64,000 bases of DNA, from assembly GCA_018141785.1 (NCBI GenBank), contig CP073341.1, positions 3,503,422-3,567,421 of the forward strand. Direction: 5' to 3'. The notes beneath the pieces are model-generated. The model worked only from the letters and a program-made list of their open reading frames with translations. It was not told where the DNA came from and did not search any database. Origin of the DNA: Candidatus Paraprochloron terpiosi LD05. Its GTDB lineage: Bacteria > Cyanobacteriota > Cyanobacteriia > Cyanobacteriales > Prochloraceae. The translations under genes and the position numbers were made by a program. This document shows positions 19,059-29,878 of this stretch, one piece after another (within the stretch, counting starts at the first letter, position 1; each line of letters opens with the position of its first letter).

Positions 19059-22000
19059 TCATACACAACTAAAGTATTTAGCAGCAGGGTGATGGGCAAT
19101 AATTGCTGTGGTAGACTGTTCAGGATAAAGTTGTTCGCTCTCGTCCATATATAAATTAATGCGATCGCTATCCAATAAGGTCAATAATTGATACTGGTCC
19201 TGAATATTAGGACAAGCAGGGTAACCAAAACTGTAACGAGATCCGCGATATCGCTGTTGAAAAATATCCCGCATATTCTCCGATTCTTCGTTCCCGTAAC
19301 CCAACTCCAGGCGAATTCGACGGTGACTCCACTCCGCCAATGCTTCTGCTGTTTGCACTGCTAAACCGTGATAATAGAGATAATGGGTATACTCATCATT
19401 TGTAAATAATTCCTGTCCATATTCCGTGGCAATTTTCCCTACTGTTACTGCTTGCATAGGGAAAACATCGATGATTTTTGAGTCTATGTCGGCAAAAAAA
19501 TCCGCGATACACAACCGTTTTTTGGATTTTTGACGGGGAAAGGAAAAACTCCCTACCACTTTCTTCTCTTCAGAGTGAGCCAAATCGTAAATTAACAAGT
19601 CATTTCCCGAACTTTGACAGGGGAAATAACCGTAAACTACTTGAGGTTGCAGCAAGTTTTCCGCAATCACTCGTTGTTGCCATTCTGCTAATATAGGATA
19701 AACTTTTTCCTGTAAAAACCCCTCATATTCTTCTTTGGACTGTCCTTTGGGCTTGCGAAACTGCCACTGTCCTGCTATTAATGCTTGTATATCCAGATAC
19801 TCAAATACCTCCCACAAGGGAATATCTGCTCCTTCCAATATTTTTGTGCCCCAAAATGGTGATGTAGGGCGTTTCACTTCTAATGTTACTGCTTCAGAAC
19901 GCCTTGTGTCTATCTCTGCACTATCAGTATCTTTATCACTGGTACTGCTAGGTCGCACAACCTGTGGCGCAGCGTCATTATCTTCTGGAAATCCTTGAAT
20001 ATCATCCCATTCTTTGGCAACTTTCGCACTCATCAATTTATCCATGAAATACAAATCCGCAAAAGCATCTTTTCCATATATAACCCGCCCCTGATAAACA
20101 TCCTGACAATCTTGATAAACAAATTTAGGGGTCAGAGCAGCACCGCCTAAAATCACCGGCACTGTAATGCCTTTTGCATTAAAGACACCCAAATTCTCCT
20201 TCATAAAAGCCGTTGACTTCACCAGCAACCCACTCATAGCGATACAGTCTGCTTGGTGTTCTTCGTAAGCTGCGATAATATTCTCCACTGGTTGTTTTAT
20301 CCCTAGGTTAACCACTCGGTACCCATTATTGGTAAGAATAATATCCACCAAATTTTTGCCAATATCATGGACATCTCCCTTGACAGTTGCTATGATTAAA
20401 GTACCCTTAGCATTAGAGGCGGTATCTTCTTTTTCCATGAAAGGTTCTAAATGAGCTACTGCTGCTTTCATCGTCTGAGCTGACTGTAACACAAAGGGTA
20501 ACTGCATTTGTCCGCTCCCAAATAATTCCCCCACTACTTTCATCCCATTTAAGAGGAAAGTATTGATAATTTCCAGAGGTGGGTATTTTTTCAGTGCTGC
20601 GGTTAAAGTGTCGTCCAAATCAATTCTTTCCCCGTCGATAATATGGCGTTCCAGTCGTTCCTCCAAGGGTAAACTAGTATTAGTTGAACTATCCCGCTTC
20701 GTGGTTTTACCCGCAAATACTTCGGTAAGCTTAGTTAAGGGATCGTAAGTACAAATTTCCCCTGCAAACCTCCGGTTATCGTAAATTAAATCCCGACATA
20801 TTTCCTGGTGTTCTACTTCTATTTTGGCCAGGGGCAAAATCTTATTGGCACTAACTATAGCCCCATCCAAACCAACATTAATAGCCTCCTGTAAGAACAC
20901 GGAGTTGAGGACTTGTCGTGCTGCTGGATTCAAACCGAAGGAAATATTAGAGATTCCCAAGATAATGTGACAGTTGGGTAATTCTGCCCGTATCCGCTTA
21001 ATGGCTTCTATAGTAGCCTTACCGTTGTTTCTATCTTCTTCTATCCCCGTGGATATGGGTAGTGCTAAGGGGTCAAAGAAGAGTTCGTAGGGGGGTATGC
21101 CATAGTCTAATGCTGCATGGTAAGCCCGTTTAGCGATGGCAAATTTCTGCTCTGCTGTGCGAGCCATCCCCTCTTCATCTATGGTTCCAACCACTATTCC
21201 AGCCCCATATTCCTTAGCTAAGGCTAGGATTTGGTAAAAACGAGGTTCCCCATCTTCGTAGTTGGTAGAATTTAAGATACTTTTCCCTCCCGCTACTTTT
21301 AACCCAGCCTCCATTTTTGACCATTCTGTGGAGTCTAACATTAAGGGTAGGGAAACGCTGTTAACCAATCGGGAAACTAACTCTCTCATGTCCCGTTCTC
21401 CGTCCCTTCCCACGTAGTCTACGTTGACGTCAAGTATATGTGCCCCTTCTTTTACTTGGGTACGGGCTAGGGCTACTAAATTATCCCAGTTTTCTTCTTG
21501 GAGGAGGGTACGACATTTTTTGGAACCACTGGCGTTAAGTCTTTCTCCTATAATGAGGAAGGAGTTATCTTGAAGGTAGGTTTGGGTAGTGGTGATAGAC
21601 GCTGCCGCTGGTTCGTAGTGGGGTTGACGCTCTTTGGGTTTTAATTTGGGGGCTATTTCTGCCAACTGTTGGATATGTTCGGGACGAGTGCCACAACAAC
21701 CACCTATTACCTGTACTCCTAAGTCTTCTACAAAGTGGTGTAAAGCAATGCGCAATTCTATGGGGGTCAGTTTGTAATGTGCTTCTCCCCCAATGTTCTC
21801 CGGTAGTCCAGCATTGGGGATACAGGAGATAATAAAAGGAGAATGTTGGGAAAGATACTTAATATGTTCCTTCATTAAATCCGGTCCCGTGGCACAGTTG
21901 AGACCGAAAATATCAATGGGGTAGGGTTGGAGTACCGTTAAAGCGGTAGCTATATCCGAACCTGCTAACATAGTACCCTGACGTTCCATGGTGACGGAAA

Positions 22001-22574
22001 CCATCAAAGGACGACGAGCACCCCTAGTTTTAAATACTGCCTCAATCCCATTTAAAGCCGCTTTAATTTGCAACACGTCCATGGAGGTTTCTACCAGGAA
22101 CAAGTCCACACCACCGTCGTAGAGTCCCGTTGCTTGTTCTGTGTAATCTGCCTTCAGAGTATCATAATCAATTTGTCCCACACTAGGAAGTTTGGTGCCT
22201 GGTCCCATAGAACCAGCCACAAAGCGAGGTTTATCAGGAGTAGAGTATTCTGCTGCTACTTTCTTAGCTAACTCAGCAGCAGTTTTATTGAGATAATAAG
22301 CCTTATCTCCTAATTGATATTCTCCTAGGGTAGTGGGAGTACCTCCAAAAGTATCGGTTTCAATAATATCAGCCCCTGCTGCCAGGAAACTGCTATGTAC
22401 CTTTGCTACTGCTTCCGGTTTGCTATGGACCAGATACTCATTACACCCTTCATATGCTCCTCCAAAATCTTCTGCTGTTAGGTTTTGCACTTGCAGGTTA
22501 GTTCCCATAGCTCCGTCAAAGACGAGAACCGGGTGTTCAGGAGAGTGAAGGTGATCCAAGAAGGTGCTGTTCAT
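19059..22574 (-). CDS. metH: Cobalamin-dependent methionine synthase
   Basis: This enzyme moves a methyl group from methyltetrahydrofolate through cobalamin to homocysteine, giving methionine. The 1171 residues hold all four domains in order. The homocysteine domain (1-330) has FDGAMGTN and the zinc-binding Cys in GLNCATGP and GGCCGTRP. The pterin domain (about 340-620) has [12 protein letters not shown] and [13 protein letters not shown]. The cobalamin domain (about 640-880) has the cobalt-ligand motif DVHDIGKN. The activation domain (about 900-1171) has [23 protein letters not shown] and the C-terminal [10 protein letters not shown]. Length is normal for MetH. No cobalamin riboswitch is visible upstream. 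cbiD, a cobalamin synthesis gene, is in the same window but far away. Confidence 0.97.
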   Translation of the reverse strand: MNSTFLDHLHSPEHPVLVFDGAMGTNLQVQNLTAEDFGGAYEGCNEYLVHSKPEAVAKVHSSFLAAGADIIETDTFGGTPTTLGEYQLGDKAYYLNKTAAELAKKVAAEYSTPDKPRFVAGSMGPGTKLPSVGQIDYDTLKADYTEQATGLYDGGVDLFLVETSMDVLQIKAALNGIEAVFKTRGARRPLMVSVTMERQGTMLAGSDIATALTVLQPYPIDIFGLNCATGPDLMKEHIKYLSQHSPFIISCIPNAGLPENIGGEAHYKLTPIELRIALHHFVEDLGVQVIGGCCGTRPEHIQQLAEIAPKLKPKERQPHYEPAAASITTTQTYLQDNSFLIIGERLNASGSKKCRTLLQEENWDNLVALARTQVKEGAHILDVNVDYVGRDGERDMRELVSRLVNSVSLPLMLDSTEWSKMEAGLKVAGGKSILNSTNYEDGEPRFYQILALAKEYGAGIVVGTIDEEGMARTAEQKFAIAKRAYHAALDYGIPPYELFFDPLALPISTGIEEDRNNGKATIEAIKRIRAELPNCHIILGISNISFGLNPAARQVLNSVFLQEAINVGLDGAIVSANKILPLAKIEVEHQEICRDLIYDNRRFAGEICTYDPLTKLTEVFAGKTTKRDSSTNTSLPLEERLERHIIDGERIDLDDTLTAALKKYPPLEIINTFLLNGMKVVGELFGSGQMQLPFVLQSAQTMKAAVAHLEPFMEKEDTASNAKGTLIIATVKGDVHDIGKNLVDIILTNNGYRVVNLGIKQPVENIIAAYEEHQADCIAMSGLLVKSTAFMKENLGVFNAKGITVPVILGGAALTPKFVYQDCQDVYQGRVIYGKDAFADLYFMDKLMSAKVAKEWDDIQGFPEDNDAAPQVVRPSSTSDKDTDSAEIDTRRSEAVTLEVKRPTSPFWGTKILEGADIPLWEVFEYLDIQALIAGQWQFRKPKGQSKEEYEGFLQEKVYPILAEWQQRVIAENLLQPQVVYGYFPCQSSGNDLLIYDLAHSEEKKVVGSFSFPRQKSKKRLCIADFFADIDSKIIDVFPMQAVTVGKIATEYGQELFTNDEYTHYLYYHGLAVQTAEALAEWSHRRIRLELGYGNEESENMRDIFQQRYRGSRYSFGYPACPNIQDQYQLLTLLDSDRINLYMDESEQLYPEQSTTAIIAHHPAAKYFSCV

Positions 22575-22717
22575 AGTTTTGATTTGTTTTTGGTTCTTGC
22601 TAAATCTATATTTTATATTATAGAGCTAATTTGTAAAGATAATTTTACCCTGCCTTTTTGCGTCTTGACATCTTGGCGCGACATCGTCAAGATAAAGAAA
22701 CAAAACCATGGCTGAAG

Positions 22718-22960
22718 ATGGTAGGTAATTTACCAGAAGACCTGTCACCCAAGCAACGATGTCAGGCGATCGCCGAAAAGTTAGAAACTTTAAAAGAAGA
22801 TGATTCGACCTCTCTCACCTATATGCAAAACCCCCTAAAGCAAGAAGAATATTATGTTTGTGTTAAAACCCAAAGCAGCTACAATAATTGCACTCCTAGA
22901 GGAAAAATATCAAACTTATCAGTATACAACAATATTTTAAACTCAACAAAGTATGCATAA
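22718..22960 (+). CDS. Small COP23-like fragment
   Basis: The ATG at 22718 gives 80 residues: MVGNLPEDLSPKQRCQAIAE, then EYYVCVKTQSSYNNC. The pattern LSPxxRCQxxxxxL...YVCV resembles the conserved middle of cyanobacterial COP23-type secreted proteins (TPxxRCxxVSxRLxxL...VxCV). It lacks the signal peptide and the N-terminal cysteine half, so it is probably a truncated relic; after SYNNC the sequence is not family-like. No strong ribosome site is visible. It could be a chance small ORF. Confidence 0.35.
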   Translation: MVGNLPEDLSPKQRCQAIAEKLETLKEDDSTSLTYMQNPLKQEEYYVCVKTQSSYNNCTPRGKISNLSVYNNILNSTKYA

Positions 22961-23260
22961 AGTTATCTACGTTGCCCCTACTGAATATCTAAAGTCTAAA
23001 GACATATTACGACCCTATTTAATTGTAATGTTAATATTATATATATGAATTAGCAAAAAGTATGGAAAAGAAAGAGGCGATCGCAAAAGTCCTAAACCAA
23101 GTTTTTAAGGAGCCTAGTTTATATTTCCACATAACCCAACTTTATTAATAGAGAAGCAGAAGAAGTCGATGACGCGGCCCCTACTCTCATTCCAGCTGGA
23201 AAGTACACCAAGAGAAGTTGCGGTTATAATCCAAAAAACACTATTATTGCCAAAAGCTAG
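22961..23260 (+). other. Gap before metG
   Basis: AT-rich, with one HIP1 site near 23078 inside a 27-codon ORF (MEKKEAIAKVLNQVFKEPSL, 23062-23148). That ORF and an open stretch after it (EEVDDAAPTLIPAGKYT) read like pieces of older genes, but I cannot assign them. Confidence 0.3.
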
Positions 23261-24862
23261 ATGAAAGATTACCCCAGAGAGCACCCAAAATTCGCCTTAA
23301 CCACACCCTTATACTATGTCAACGGTATGCCCCATATTGGCAGCGCTTATACCACCATGGTAGCTGATGTAGTAGCTCGTTATCTTAGATTGCAGGGACA
23401 TGAGGTCTTATTAATTACCGGAACCGACGAACACGGGCAAAAAATTCAGCGCACAGCCGCAGAAAAAGGAATAGACCCAAAAACCCACTGTGATAGTATT
23501 GTAGCTAGTTTTCAGGAACTCTGGGATAAACTGGATATCCAATACGATCGCTTCAGTCGCACAACCGCCCAACGTCACCAGGCGATCGTAAAAGAATTTT
23601 TCCAACGAGTCTGGGAGAAAGGGGACATTTACTTAGATCGGCAACAAGGTTGGTATTGCGTCCCTTGCGAGGAATTCAAAGAGAAACGAGAATTACTCCA
23701 AGACGGTTCTTGTCCAATCCACACCAACCTGAAAGCAGAGTGGAAAGACGAAGACAACTACTTCTTCCGTCTCTCCAAATACCAAAAGCAACTAGAAACC
23801 CTCTACCAGGAAAGACCAGATTTTATTCAACCAGAAAGTCGTCGCCATGAAGTCCTGAATTTTGTCAAACAAGGATTGCAAGACTTCTCTATCTCTCGGG
23901 TGAACGTAGAATGGGGTTTTCCCGTACCACCCGACCCAAAACACACCATTTACGTCTGGTTCGACGCCCTGCTGGGCTACGTCACCGCTTTACTGGACGA
24001 CTCAGTGGAACCCACCTTAGAGAATGCTCTCAGCCAATGGTGGCCCATAAATCTGCACCTAATTGGCAAAGATATCTTGCGCTTCCATGCCGTATACTGG
24101 CCTGCCATGCTCTTATCAGCCCAATTACCCCTACCAGAAAAAGTATTCGGCCATGGTTTCCTCACCAAAGATGGACAAAAAATGGGTAAAAGTCTGGGGA
24201 ATACCCTGGATCCCTTTGACTTGGTAGAGCGCTACGGTGCCGATGCAGTGCGCTATTATTTCCTCAAAGAAATAGAATTTGGGCGGGATGGAGATTTTCA
24301 GATAACCAGATTCATTAACGTTCTGAATGCTGACCTAGCTAACGATTTAGGCAACTTGCTCAACCGCACATTAGGAATGGTCAAAAAATATTGTCAAGGT
24401 AATTTGCCTCAGTTAAACAAGGCAGATATTAGTGATAAAAATCCTTTAAAGACGCTCGGAACAAAATTAGGCAATCGCGTCGCCATTGCCTATGAAAATC
24501 TGCGGTTCGATTTAGGGTGCCAAGAAATATTTAACCTCATTCGAGCTAGTAATAAATTTATCGATGAAAGTACACCGTGGAAAGCCTTTAAGCAAGGACA
24601 ACAGACAGAAGTAGAACAAATATTATATTCTGTCTTAGAGTCCGTGAGACTGTCAGCTTACCTCCTATCGCCAATTATTCCCAACCTCAGCAGCGATATT
24701 TATCAGCAACTAGGATTTGACTTGGACTTTAACAAAACCAATCTAATTAATAAAATAAACTTATATAAACAGCACTCCCAGTGGGGGGCGATCCCCACAA
24801 ATGAAAAGTTAAATAAAGCTAAACCCATTTTTGCTAGACTGGAACTACCACCCCTAGAATAA
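23261..24862 (+). CDS. metG: Methionyl-tRNA synthetase
   Basis: This class I synthetase charges tRNA-Met in the cytoplasm. Residues 12-30 hold the nucleotide-binding start with HIGH in the form HIGS (25-28). GTDEHGQKI follows, and then the connective zinc region with CVPC and a third Cys in GSCPIH (near 130-153). The KMSKS loop is KMGKSLGN (about 306). The anticodon-binding helices lie in residues 360-500. Length (533) is that of the short bacterial form without the C-terminal EMAP-like dimer domain. It is followed by two genes on the same strand (93- and 22-base gaps), which may be co-transcribed. Confidence 0.97.
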   Translation: MKDYPREHPKFALTTPLYYVNGMPHIGSAYTTMVADVVARYLRLQGHEVLLITGTDEHGQKIQRTAAEKGIDPKTHCDSIVASFQELWDKLDIQYDRFSRTTAQRHQAIVKEFFQRVWEKGDIYLDRQQGWYCVPCEEFKEKRELLQDGSCPIHTNLKAEWKDEDNYFFRLSKYQKQLETLYQERPDFIQPESRRHEVLNFVKQGLQDFSISRVNVEWGFPVPPDPKHTIYVWFDALLGYVTALLDDSVEPTLENALSQWWPINLHLIGKDILRFHAVYWPAMLLSAQLPLPEKVFGHGFLTKDGQKMGKSLGNTLDPFDLVERYGADAVRYYFLKEIEFGRDGDFQITRFINVLNADLANDLGNLLNRTLGMVKKYCQGNLPQLNKADISDKNPLKTLGTKLGNRVAIAYENLRFDLGCQEIFNLIRASNKFIDESTPWKAFKQGQQTEVEQILYSVLESVRLSAYLLSPIIPNLSSDIYQQLGFDLDFNKTNLINKINLYKQHSQWGAIPTNEKLNKAKPIFARLELPPLE

Positions 24863-24955
24863 TAAAAAACAAATAAAAATTAAAACAAAAACATAGAAAA
24901 TTCGGTATAAAAAAAACAAAGAGATTTTTTTAATAAAAACCGAGGCATAATAAAA

Positions 24956-25552
24956 ATGTGGGAAGATTTCAGCAGCAAGCCGATGTTTACCCCAGAACAG
25001 GTGCTCGAAAATAGAGGGCGGGTAGCCATTTTCATAGATGGCTCCAATCTCTTCTATGCTGCATTGCAGCTAGGGTTAGAAATCGATTACACCAAATTAC
25101 TCTCCCGTTTAACCGCAGGATCCAGGTTGCTGCGCTCCTTCTTTTACACGGGAGTAGATCGCACCAATGAAAAGCAACAGGGATTTTTACTTTGGATGCG
25201 TCGAAACGGTTACCGAGTAATTGCGAAAGACTTAGTCCAATTGCCAGATGGCTCAAAAAAAGCTAATCTAGACGTAGAAATTGCCGTAGATATGATGACT
25301 TTAGTAGGATCTTACGATACGGCGGTACTGGTTAGTGGCGATGGAGACTTAGCTTATGCTGTAGATGCAGTCGGCTATCGGGGTGCTAGAGTAGAAATAG
25401 TGAGCTTGCGCTCCATGACTAGTGACAGTTTAATCAATGTAGCCGATTGCTATATAGATTTAGAGCAAATCAAAGAAGAGATTCAAAAAACTTCCAAACA
25501 CAATCTACCCTACCGCAGCTTTTCTGGTATCGATATTTTAAATCGGGAATAA
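24956..25552 (+). CDS. LabA-like NYN domain protein
   Basis: The 198 residues form one NYN (PIN-like) domain. IFIDGSNLFYA (residues 24-35) and LDVEIAVDMMTL (about 103-114) carry the acidic metal-binding residues, VLVSGDGDLAYAVDAVGYRG (about 122-141) holds the third acidic motif, and SLINVADCYIDL closes the fold. The family is predicted to be metal-dependent RNases. In cyanobacteria the founding member LabA affects circadian feedback; whether this is the LabA orthologue or one of several paralogues (for example LabA-like) I cannot tell. Expressed behind metG and before lptC. Confidence 0.85.
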   Translation: MWEDFSSKPMFTPEQVLENRGRVAIFIDGSNLFYAALQLGLEIDYTKLLSRLTAGSRLLRSFFYTGVDRTNEKQQGFLLWMRRNGYRVIAKDLVQLPDGSKKANLDVEIAVDMMTLVGSYDTAVLVSGDGDLAYAVDAVGYRGARVEIVSLRSMTSDSLINVADCYIDLEQIKEEIQKTSKHNLPYRSFSGIDILNRE

Positions 25553-25574
25553 TTGATATGGGGAGTGCTTGCTA

Positions 25575-26792
25575 ATGAGTAACCTCGTAAGAGATATTAA
25601 AAAAAAACAGAAACCGGGTTGCTTGAATACCAAGAACCCAGTTTCTTTATTAGGAGTAAATTTGTATTTGGTAGTCTTTTTCATTTCCTTATTACTTTTC
25701 TTTTCTTTCACAACTGGTTGTCAACAATCAAATAAACCACCACAGCAAAAGTCTCAACAATCAAATACATCATCCAGATCAGAAACTCAATCGGTATTAA
25801 AAAATACTACCATAGAATCTGCCAACGAGCAAGGGGAAATATTATGGAAGCTGGAAATAGAAAAAGCGGTTTACAATCCAGAAGGTAAAACCGCCCAGCT
25901 AGAAGTGCTCACTGGTAATTTGTTCCAGAATGGAGAGATAGTCTTAGAAGTGACGGGGAAGATAGGTACAATTGAAAACAATGGGGAGAAAATTCTGCTG
26001 GAAGAAGATATCGTAGCCAAGGATCCCCGCAATAACTTAACTATCCGCTCCGAAAAAGCAGAATGGCGCCCAAAAGAAAATGTGCTCATATTGCAAGAAA
26101 ATTTTAACGCTAGTCACCCTAATCTAGAAGTAACTGCCAAAGAAGGAATATATTCAACTGAAAAAGAACAGTTGGAATTAAAGGGTAAAATTGTAGGAAT
26201 AGCTAAAGATCCACCTTTACAAATGAGAACGGAGCATTTATTGTGGCAGATACCCCAGGAAATGGCGATCGCTCTTCAACCACTACAAATAGATAGATAT
26301 AAAAATACAAATATTACAGACACCCTAACAGCAAACCGAGGTCAAGTAAATCTGAAGCAGAAAACCGCCCTTTTAGAGGACAATGTAGAGTTAAAATCCC
26401 AGGAACACCCAACTAAAATTACCACCAATTCCGCTACTTGGGAAATAGAGAATCGCATCGTTAAATCCCCTCTCCCTTTACAAATCTTTCACCGAGTTGA
26501 GGAAATTACTCTAACTGGTAAAAGGGGGGAAATCGATTTAGAACAACAAGTAGCTACTATAAGTGGGGATGTACAAGGGGAAAGTAAAAAAGACAAAGCA
26601 GAGATATATGCAGAAGAGGTAATTTGGGAGATTGCCACCCAAAAAATAGAAGCAGAGGGAAATGTTATTTACTCTCAAAAGGAACCAGAATTAAAGCTTA
26701 CAGGAGCAAAAGCATTGGGTAAACTCCAGGATAAGCAGATTGTAGTTACCGGGAACTCCGAAGAGCGAGCTGTGAGTGAGATTGTTTTTTAA
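25575..26792 (+). CDS. lptC: LptC-like lipopolysaccharide export protein
   Basis: This protein belongs to the LPS transport bridge, where LptC takes LPS from the LptBFG transporter in the inner membrane. ATG at 25575 is preferred to TTG at 25569. There is a membrane segment at about 25-48 (VVFFISLLLFFSFTTGC) ending in a lipobox-like TTGC, so the protein is probably an exported lipoprotein. The remainder is a run of beta-strand repeats of the OstA/LptC type (VTGKIGTIENNGEKILLEED, LTIRSEKAEW, VTAKEGIYS, LTANRGQVNL, ITTNSATWEI). At 405 residues it is about twice the length of E. coli LptC, as is usual in cyanobacteria. Confidence 0.85.
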   Translation: MSNLVRDIKKKQKPGCLNTKNPVSLLGVNLYLVVFFISLLLFFSFTTGCQQSNKPPQQKSQQSNTSSRSETQSVLKNTTIESANEQGEILWKLEIEKAVYNPEGKTAQLEVLTGNLFQNGEIVLEVTGKIGTIENNGEKILLEEDIVAKDPRNNLTIRSEKAEWRPKENVLILQENFNASHPNLEVTAKEGIYSTEKEQLELKGKIVGIAKDPPLQMRTEHLLWQIPQEMAIALQPLQIDRYKNTNITDTLTANRGQVNLKQKTALLEDNVELKSQEHPTKITTNSATWEIENRIVKSPLPLQIFHRVEEITLTGKRGEIDLEQQVATISGDVQGESKKDKAEIYAEEVIWEIATQKIEAEGNVIYSQKEPELKLTGAKALGKLQDKQIVVTGNSEERAVSEIVF

Positions 26793-26801
26793 CCGCTCCC
26801 T

Positions 26802-26846
26802 AACACAGAAACCCTTCGCGCCTTTGCGGCTTTGCGCGAGAAACTG
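26802..26846. repeat. Short intergenic repeat, GCG-rich family
   Basis: CCTTCGCGCCTTTGCGGCTT and flanking bases belong to the same family as the repeats at 33841-33874 and 50455-50491: alternating CTTTGCGCC / CTCTGCGTC units. Family membership here is looser than for the other two. Confidence 0.45.
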
Positions 26847-26891
26847 TCATGGTAGGAAGTTAGATCAATTCCGGTTACACCCCCTACTGTT

Positions 26892-27050
26892 ATGCCCAAA
26901 CGTCTAGGCTTAGAACCTCACCTAAAACCAAAGGAGTTATTAGAGTCATATCGTCAAGCATCTGATCCAATTGAACGAACACGTTATCAAATTATTTGGC
27001 TGTTGGCGAAAGGTTATGCAGCATCGAAGATAGCGGGCAACCGGAATTAA
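26892..27050 (+). mobile_element. IS630-type transposase, N-terminal fragment
   Basis: This encodes 52 residues, MPKRLGLEPHLKPKELLESY, then RTRYQIIWLLAKGYAASKIA, which is the helix-turn-helix start of IS630-family transposases. The reading ends at TAA (27048) right after the first recognition helix. No catalytic DDE domain follows, and no inverted repeats are evident. Confidence 0.65.
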
Positions 27051-27187
27051 TATAAAGCCACAAGACCTGGGTGATACCGAGTTGGGTTCAAACAGAGAAA
27101 GTAGTGCCAGCATTTTACAGGAAGGGCAACATGCTGGCACTACAATCAAAATAATCTCTATGAACGCAACTTGGTATCAAAAGTCAC

Positions 27188-29611
27188 TTAGTACGGTTCC
27201 GGGCATTCTATTGGTTCGGGAGCTAGCTCATCTGTTAACTCAACAGTCACTTTATTCAAGGTTCCGGTGAAGTCAAACGGCATCTCATCGGCATAGTCTT
27301 CCCTCACAGGTGTTCCTGTGTCAAAGCCCACATCGAAAGTCTCGTCCAGGGTAATGCGGTTGGCAAGGGTCTGACAGACCAAGCCCTCACCAATCTCGAT
27401 ATCGTTCCCATAGAGCGTGACCCTCGCACCGGCACCGGGTTCGTCCGCATCAGTTAGATATACGGCTTTCAAGGTGACGGGTTTATCTGTGGGCAGATCG
27501 GTGGGCAAATCACCAGCGATCTCGTAGCGTTCTATCCCTGCCAGATTGTAGTGATACACCAGTTTACCATCCTGCACGAACAGTCCGTATCCTCCAAAAC
27601 GGCCCCCTAGGGTTAGCAGCATACCTTCGTCTTCTGGGGCAATCTCTACATCCGCAGTAATGGTGTGGCTTTGGTACTTCAGGTCAGGGGCTGAGCCTTC
27701 GGGGGTGCGGAAATGATCTGGATAGGAAAAGAAGGTACGTCCTGCCGTCAGACTGGGGCGATTGGCAACATCGAGTCGTTCGGTTTTGCGATCGTCCAGA
27801 GGAAAGACGTTATATTTAGCTGCCTCGGCATAGAACCGTTTGATCATCTCCTGGAGCTTCTCCGGCATTTCATCGGCCAGATCGTTAGCCTGGGTAAAGT
27901 CCTCGTTGATGTCGTAAAGCTCCCAGTCCATATTCAACAGATCCATAGGAGGATTTTCCGAGAGCCAGGGCTCGCCCCGCATGGCACTGGCCATCCAACC
28001 ATCGTCATAGATGCCCTGGTTTCCAATCATCTCAAAATACTGAGTGGTATGCTGCGTGGCGGCGTCAGCGTCGTCAAAGGTATAGACCAGACTGGTGCCT
28101 TCGATGGGTTTTTGGTTAACGCCCTTGACTTCCACTGGAGCCTCAATGCCAATGGCTTCGAGAATGGTGGGGGCAATGTCAATGACGTGACTGAACTGAT
28201 AGCGGATGCCACCCTGATCGGTAATGTGATCGGGCCAGGAAATGGCCATGCCGTTGCGGGTGCCACCAAAGTGGGAGGCAATCTGTTTGGTCCACTGGAA
28301 GGGGGTATCCATCGCCCAGGCCCAAGCTGCCGGAAAGTGGTTAAAGTGCATCGGCCCCCCCAACTCATCGATCGCATCCAGCTTGTCCTGGAAATCCTCC
28401 TCCAAACCGTTGAAAAAGGTCATTTCATTCAGGAGACCTTCCAGGCCGCCTTCAGCACTGGAGCCATTATCCCCAGCGATGTAGATAATCAGGGTGTTGT
28501 TGAACTCCTCGTCCCCCAGCTCCTTAATGGCATCAATGACCCGACCCACTTCGTGGTCTGTGTGAGCGGTAAAGCCAGCAAAGACTTCCATCATGCGGGC
28601 ATATAATGCCTGCTCGTCAAGGGAGAGCGAGTCCCAGGCGGGCAGAGAATCGGGACGAGGTGTCAGTTGAGCGTCAGCGGGAATAACCCCTAACTCCTTC
28701 TGACGGTCAAAGGTTTCTATGCGGTATTGGTCCCAGCCCATATCGAACTGATCTTTAAATTTGCTGATCCACTCCTGGGGAACCTGGTGAGGGGCATGGG
28801 TGGCACCAGTAGGAAAGTAAACAAAGAAGGGTTTTTCCGGCGACAGGGCTTTTTCCGTGCGAATGTAGTTGATGGCGTGGTCGGCCAAATCGGTAGTCAG
28901 GTGATAGGGCGAGCCATCGGCGTTAATTTCAGGGGGTTCCAGACGGGTGGTATTTTCTACCAGAGCAGGGGTGTATTGGTCGGTGTCGCCCCCCACAAAC
29001 CCATAGAAGTAGTCAAACCCTAAGCCCTGTGGCCAGCGGTCAAAAGGTCCGACAGCACTGGTTTCCCAGTCAGGAACGTTATGGTTTTTACCAAACCAGG
29101 CGGTGGCATAGCCATATTCCTGCAGGACTTCAGCAAACGTGGCCGTATTCTGGGGAATTACACTGGAATACCCAGGGTAACCCATTGCCGCTTCAGTAAT
29201 GGCACCGTTACTGACAGAGTGGTGGTTACGCCCGGTTAGGAGTGCAGCCCGTGTTGGCGAACAGAGGGCTGTGGTGTGGAACTGGGTGTAGCGCAAGCCA
29301 TTTTCCGCTACCTGTTCCAGAGCAGAAGTGGAAATGCTGCCACCAAAGGTACCAAACTGACCGTAGCCCACGTCGTCAAGCAGCACCAGTAGGATATTGG
29401 GTGCATCTTCAATTCCAAAGGTGGAGGGCAGTTTCAGTTCCGGTTTAACCGCTTCTGAATTTTCATAAGTCAGATCGATTTTGCCAGTGAAGGGTTGGTC
29501 GGGGTGGGGCAGGATCTGTTGTGCCATTGCAGGCGGTATAGCAGTTCCCAGGAAGAGGGAGACGGCAATGGCAACTGCCACCACCATTCTCCAAATACGG
29601 TTCAAAATCAT
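27188..29611 (-). CDS. Secreted arylsulfatase
   Basis: This type I sulfatase would remove sulfate esters from extracellular substrates. Residues 1-30 are a signal peptide ([20 protein letters not shown], cleavage after AMA). Residues 70-90 hold the metal-binding start [14 protein letters not shown]. Cys117 in CSPTR is the residue converted to formylglycine, followed by AALLTGRNHH. HAPHQVP (about 270) and IAGDNGSSAEGG (about 375) provide further active-site residues. A C-terminal beta domain follows (about 640-800). ATG at 29611 has GAGGT seven bases upstream. No formylglycine-generating enzyme gene is in this window. The G+C content looks higher than that of the neighbours, as for its partner below, which may mean transfer. 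Confidence 0.92.
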   Translation of the reverse strand: MILNRIWRMVVAVAIAVSLFLGTAIPPAMAQQILPHPDQPFTGKIDLTYENSEAVKPELKLPSTFGIEDAPNILLVLLDDVGYGQFGTFGGSISTSALEQVAENGLRYTQFHTTALCSPTRAALLTGRNHHSVSNGAITEAAMGYPGYSSVIPQNTATFAEVLQEYGYATAWFGKNHNVPDWETSAVGPFDRWPQGLGFDYFYGFVGGDTDQYTPALVENTTRLEPPEINADGSPYHLTTDLADHAINYIRTEKALSPEKPFFVYFPTGATHAPHQVPQEWISKFKDQFDMGWDQYRIETFDRQKELGVIPADAQLTPRPDSLPAWDSLSLDEQALYARMMEVFAGFTAHTDHEVGRVIDAIKELGDEEFNNTLIIYIAGDNGSSAEGGLEGLLNEMTFFNGLEEDFQDKLDAIDELGGPMHFNHFPAAWAWAMDTPFQWTKQIASHFGGTRNGMAISWPDHITDQGGIRYQFSHVIDIAPTILEAIGIEAPVEVKGVNQKPIEGTSLVYTFDDADAATQHTTQYFEMIGNQGIYDDGWMASAMRGEPWLSENPPMDLLNMDWELYDINEDFTQANDLADEMPEKLQEMIKRFYAEAAKYNVFPLDDRKTERLDVANRPSLTAGRTFFSYPDHFRTPEGSAPDLKYQSHTITADVEIAPEDEGMLLTLGGRFGGYGLFVQDGKLVYHYNLAGIERYEIAGDLPTDLPTDKPVTLKAVYLTDADEPGAGARVTLYGNDIEIGEGLVCQTLANRITLDETFDVGFDTGTPVREDYADEMPFDFTGTLNKVTVELTDELAPEPIECPEPY

Positions 29612-29878
29612 TGAGTTTACCTCATAAACAACAGCAATGTTTGGGAACCTTTGGGGTTTCGTTCCCAGTAGTTCACTTCAAGAGGGTGCGTTAGGGGAAT
29701 CATTTCTCCGAGGTGGAGAACGGTTCCGCCCTAGGAGGCAGTAACTTTTCATAACCAACTCATTTTTGCGTTGTTTCCCGAATCAATTCATTGCCATTTT
29801 TTGTGCAGTAGAATGCCGAAGCGATCCAAAGCTTCGACATCCCATCTCTAGTGACTAGCTGTTTAACTCAACCATCAC

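Noticed and set aside
22575..22720. Cobalamin riboswitch upstream of metH
   Set aside because: No B12-box-like string or supporting stems could be found in the short AT-rich leader.
27713..28606. 297-codon open frame on the plus strand
   Set aside because: It lies fully opposite the sulfatase gene at 27188-29611, which has signal peptide and catalytic motifs. The plus-strand frame shows no domain and follows the GC-rich codon pattern.
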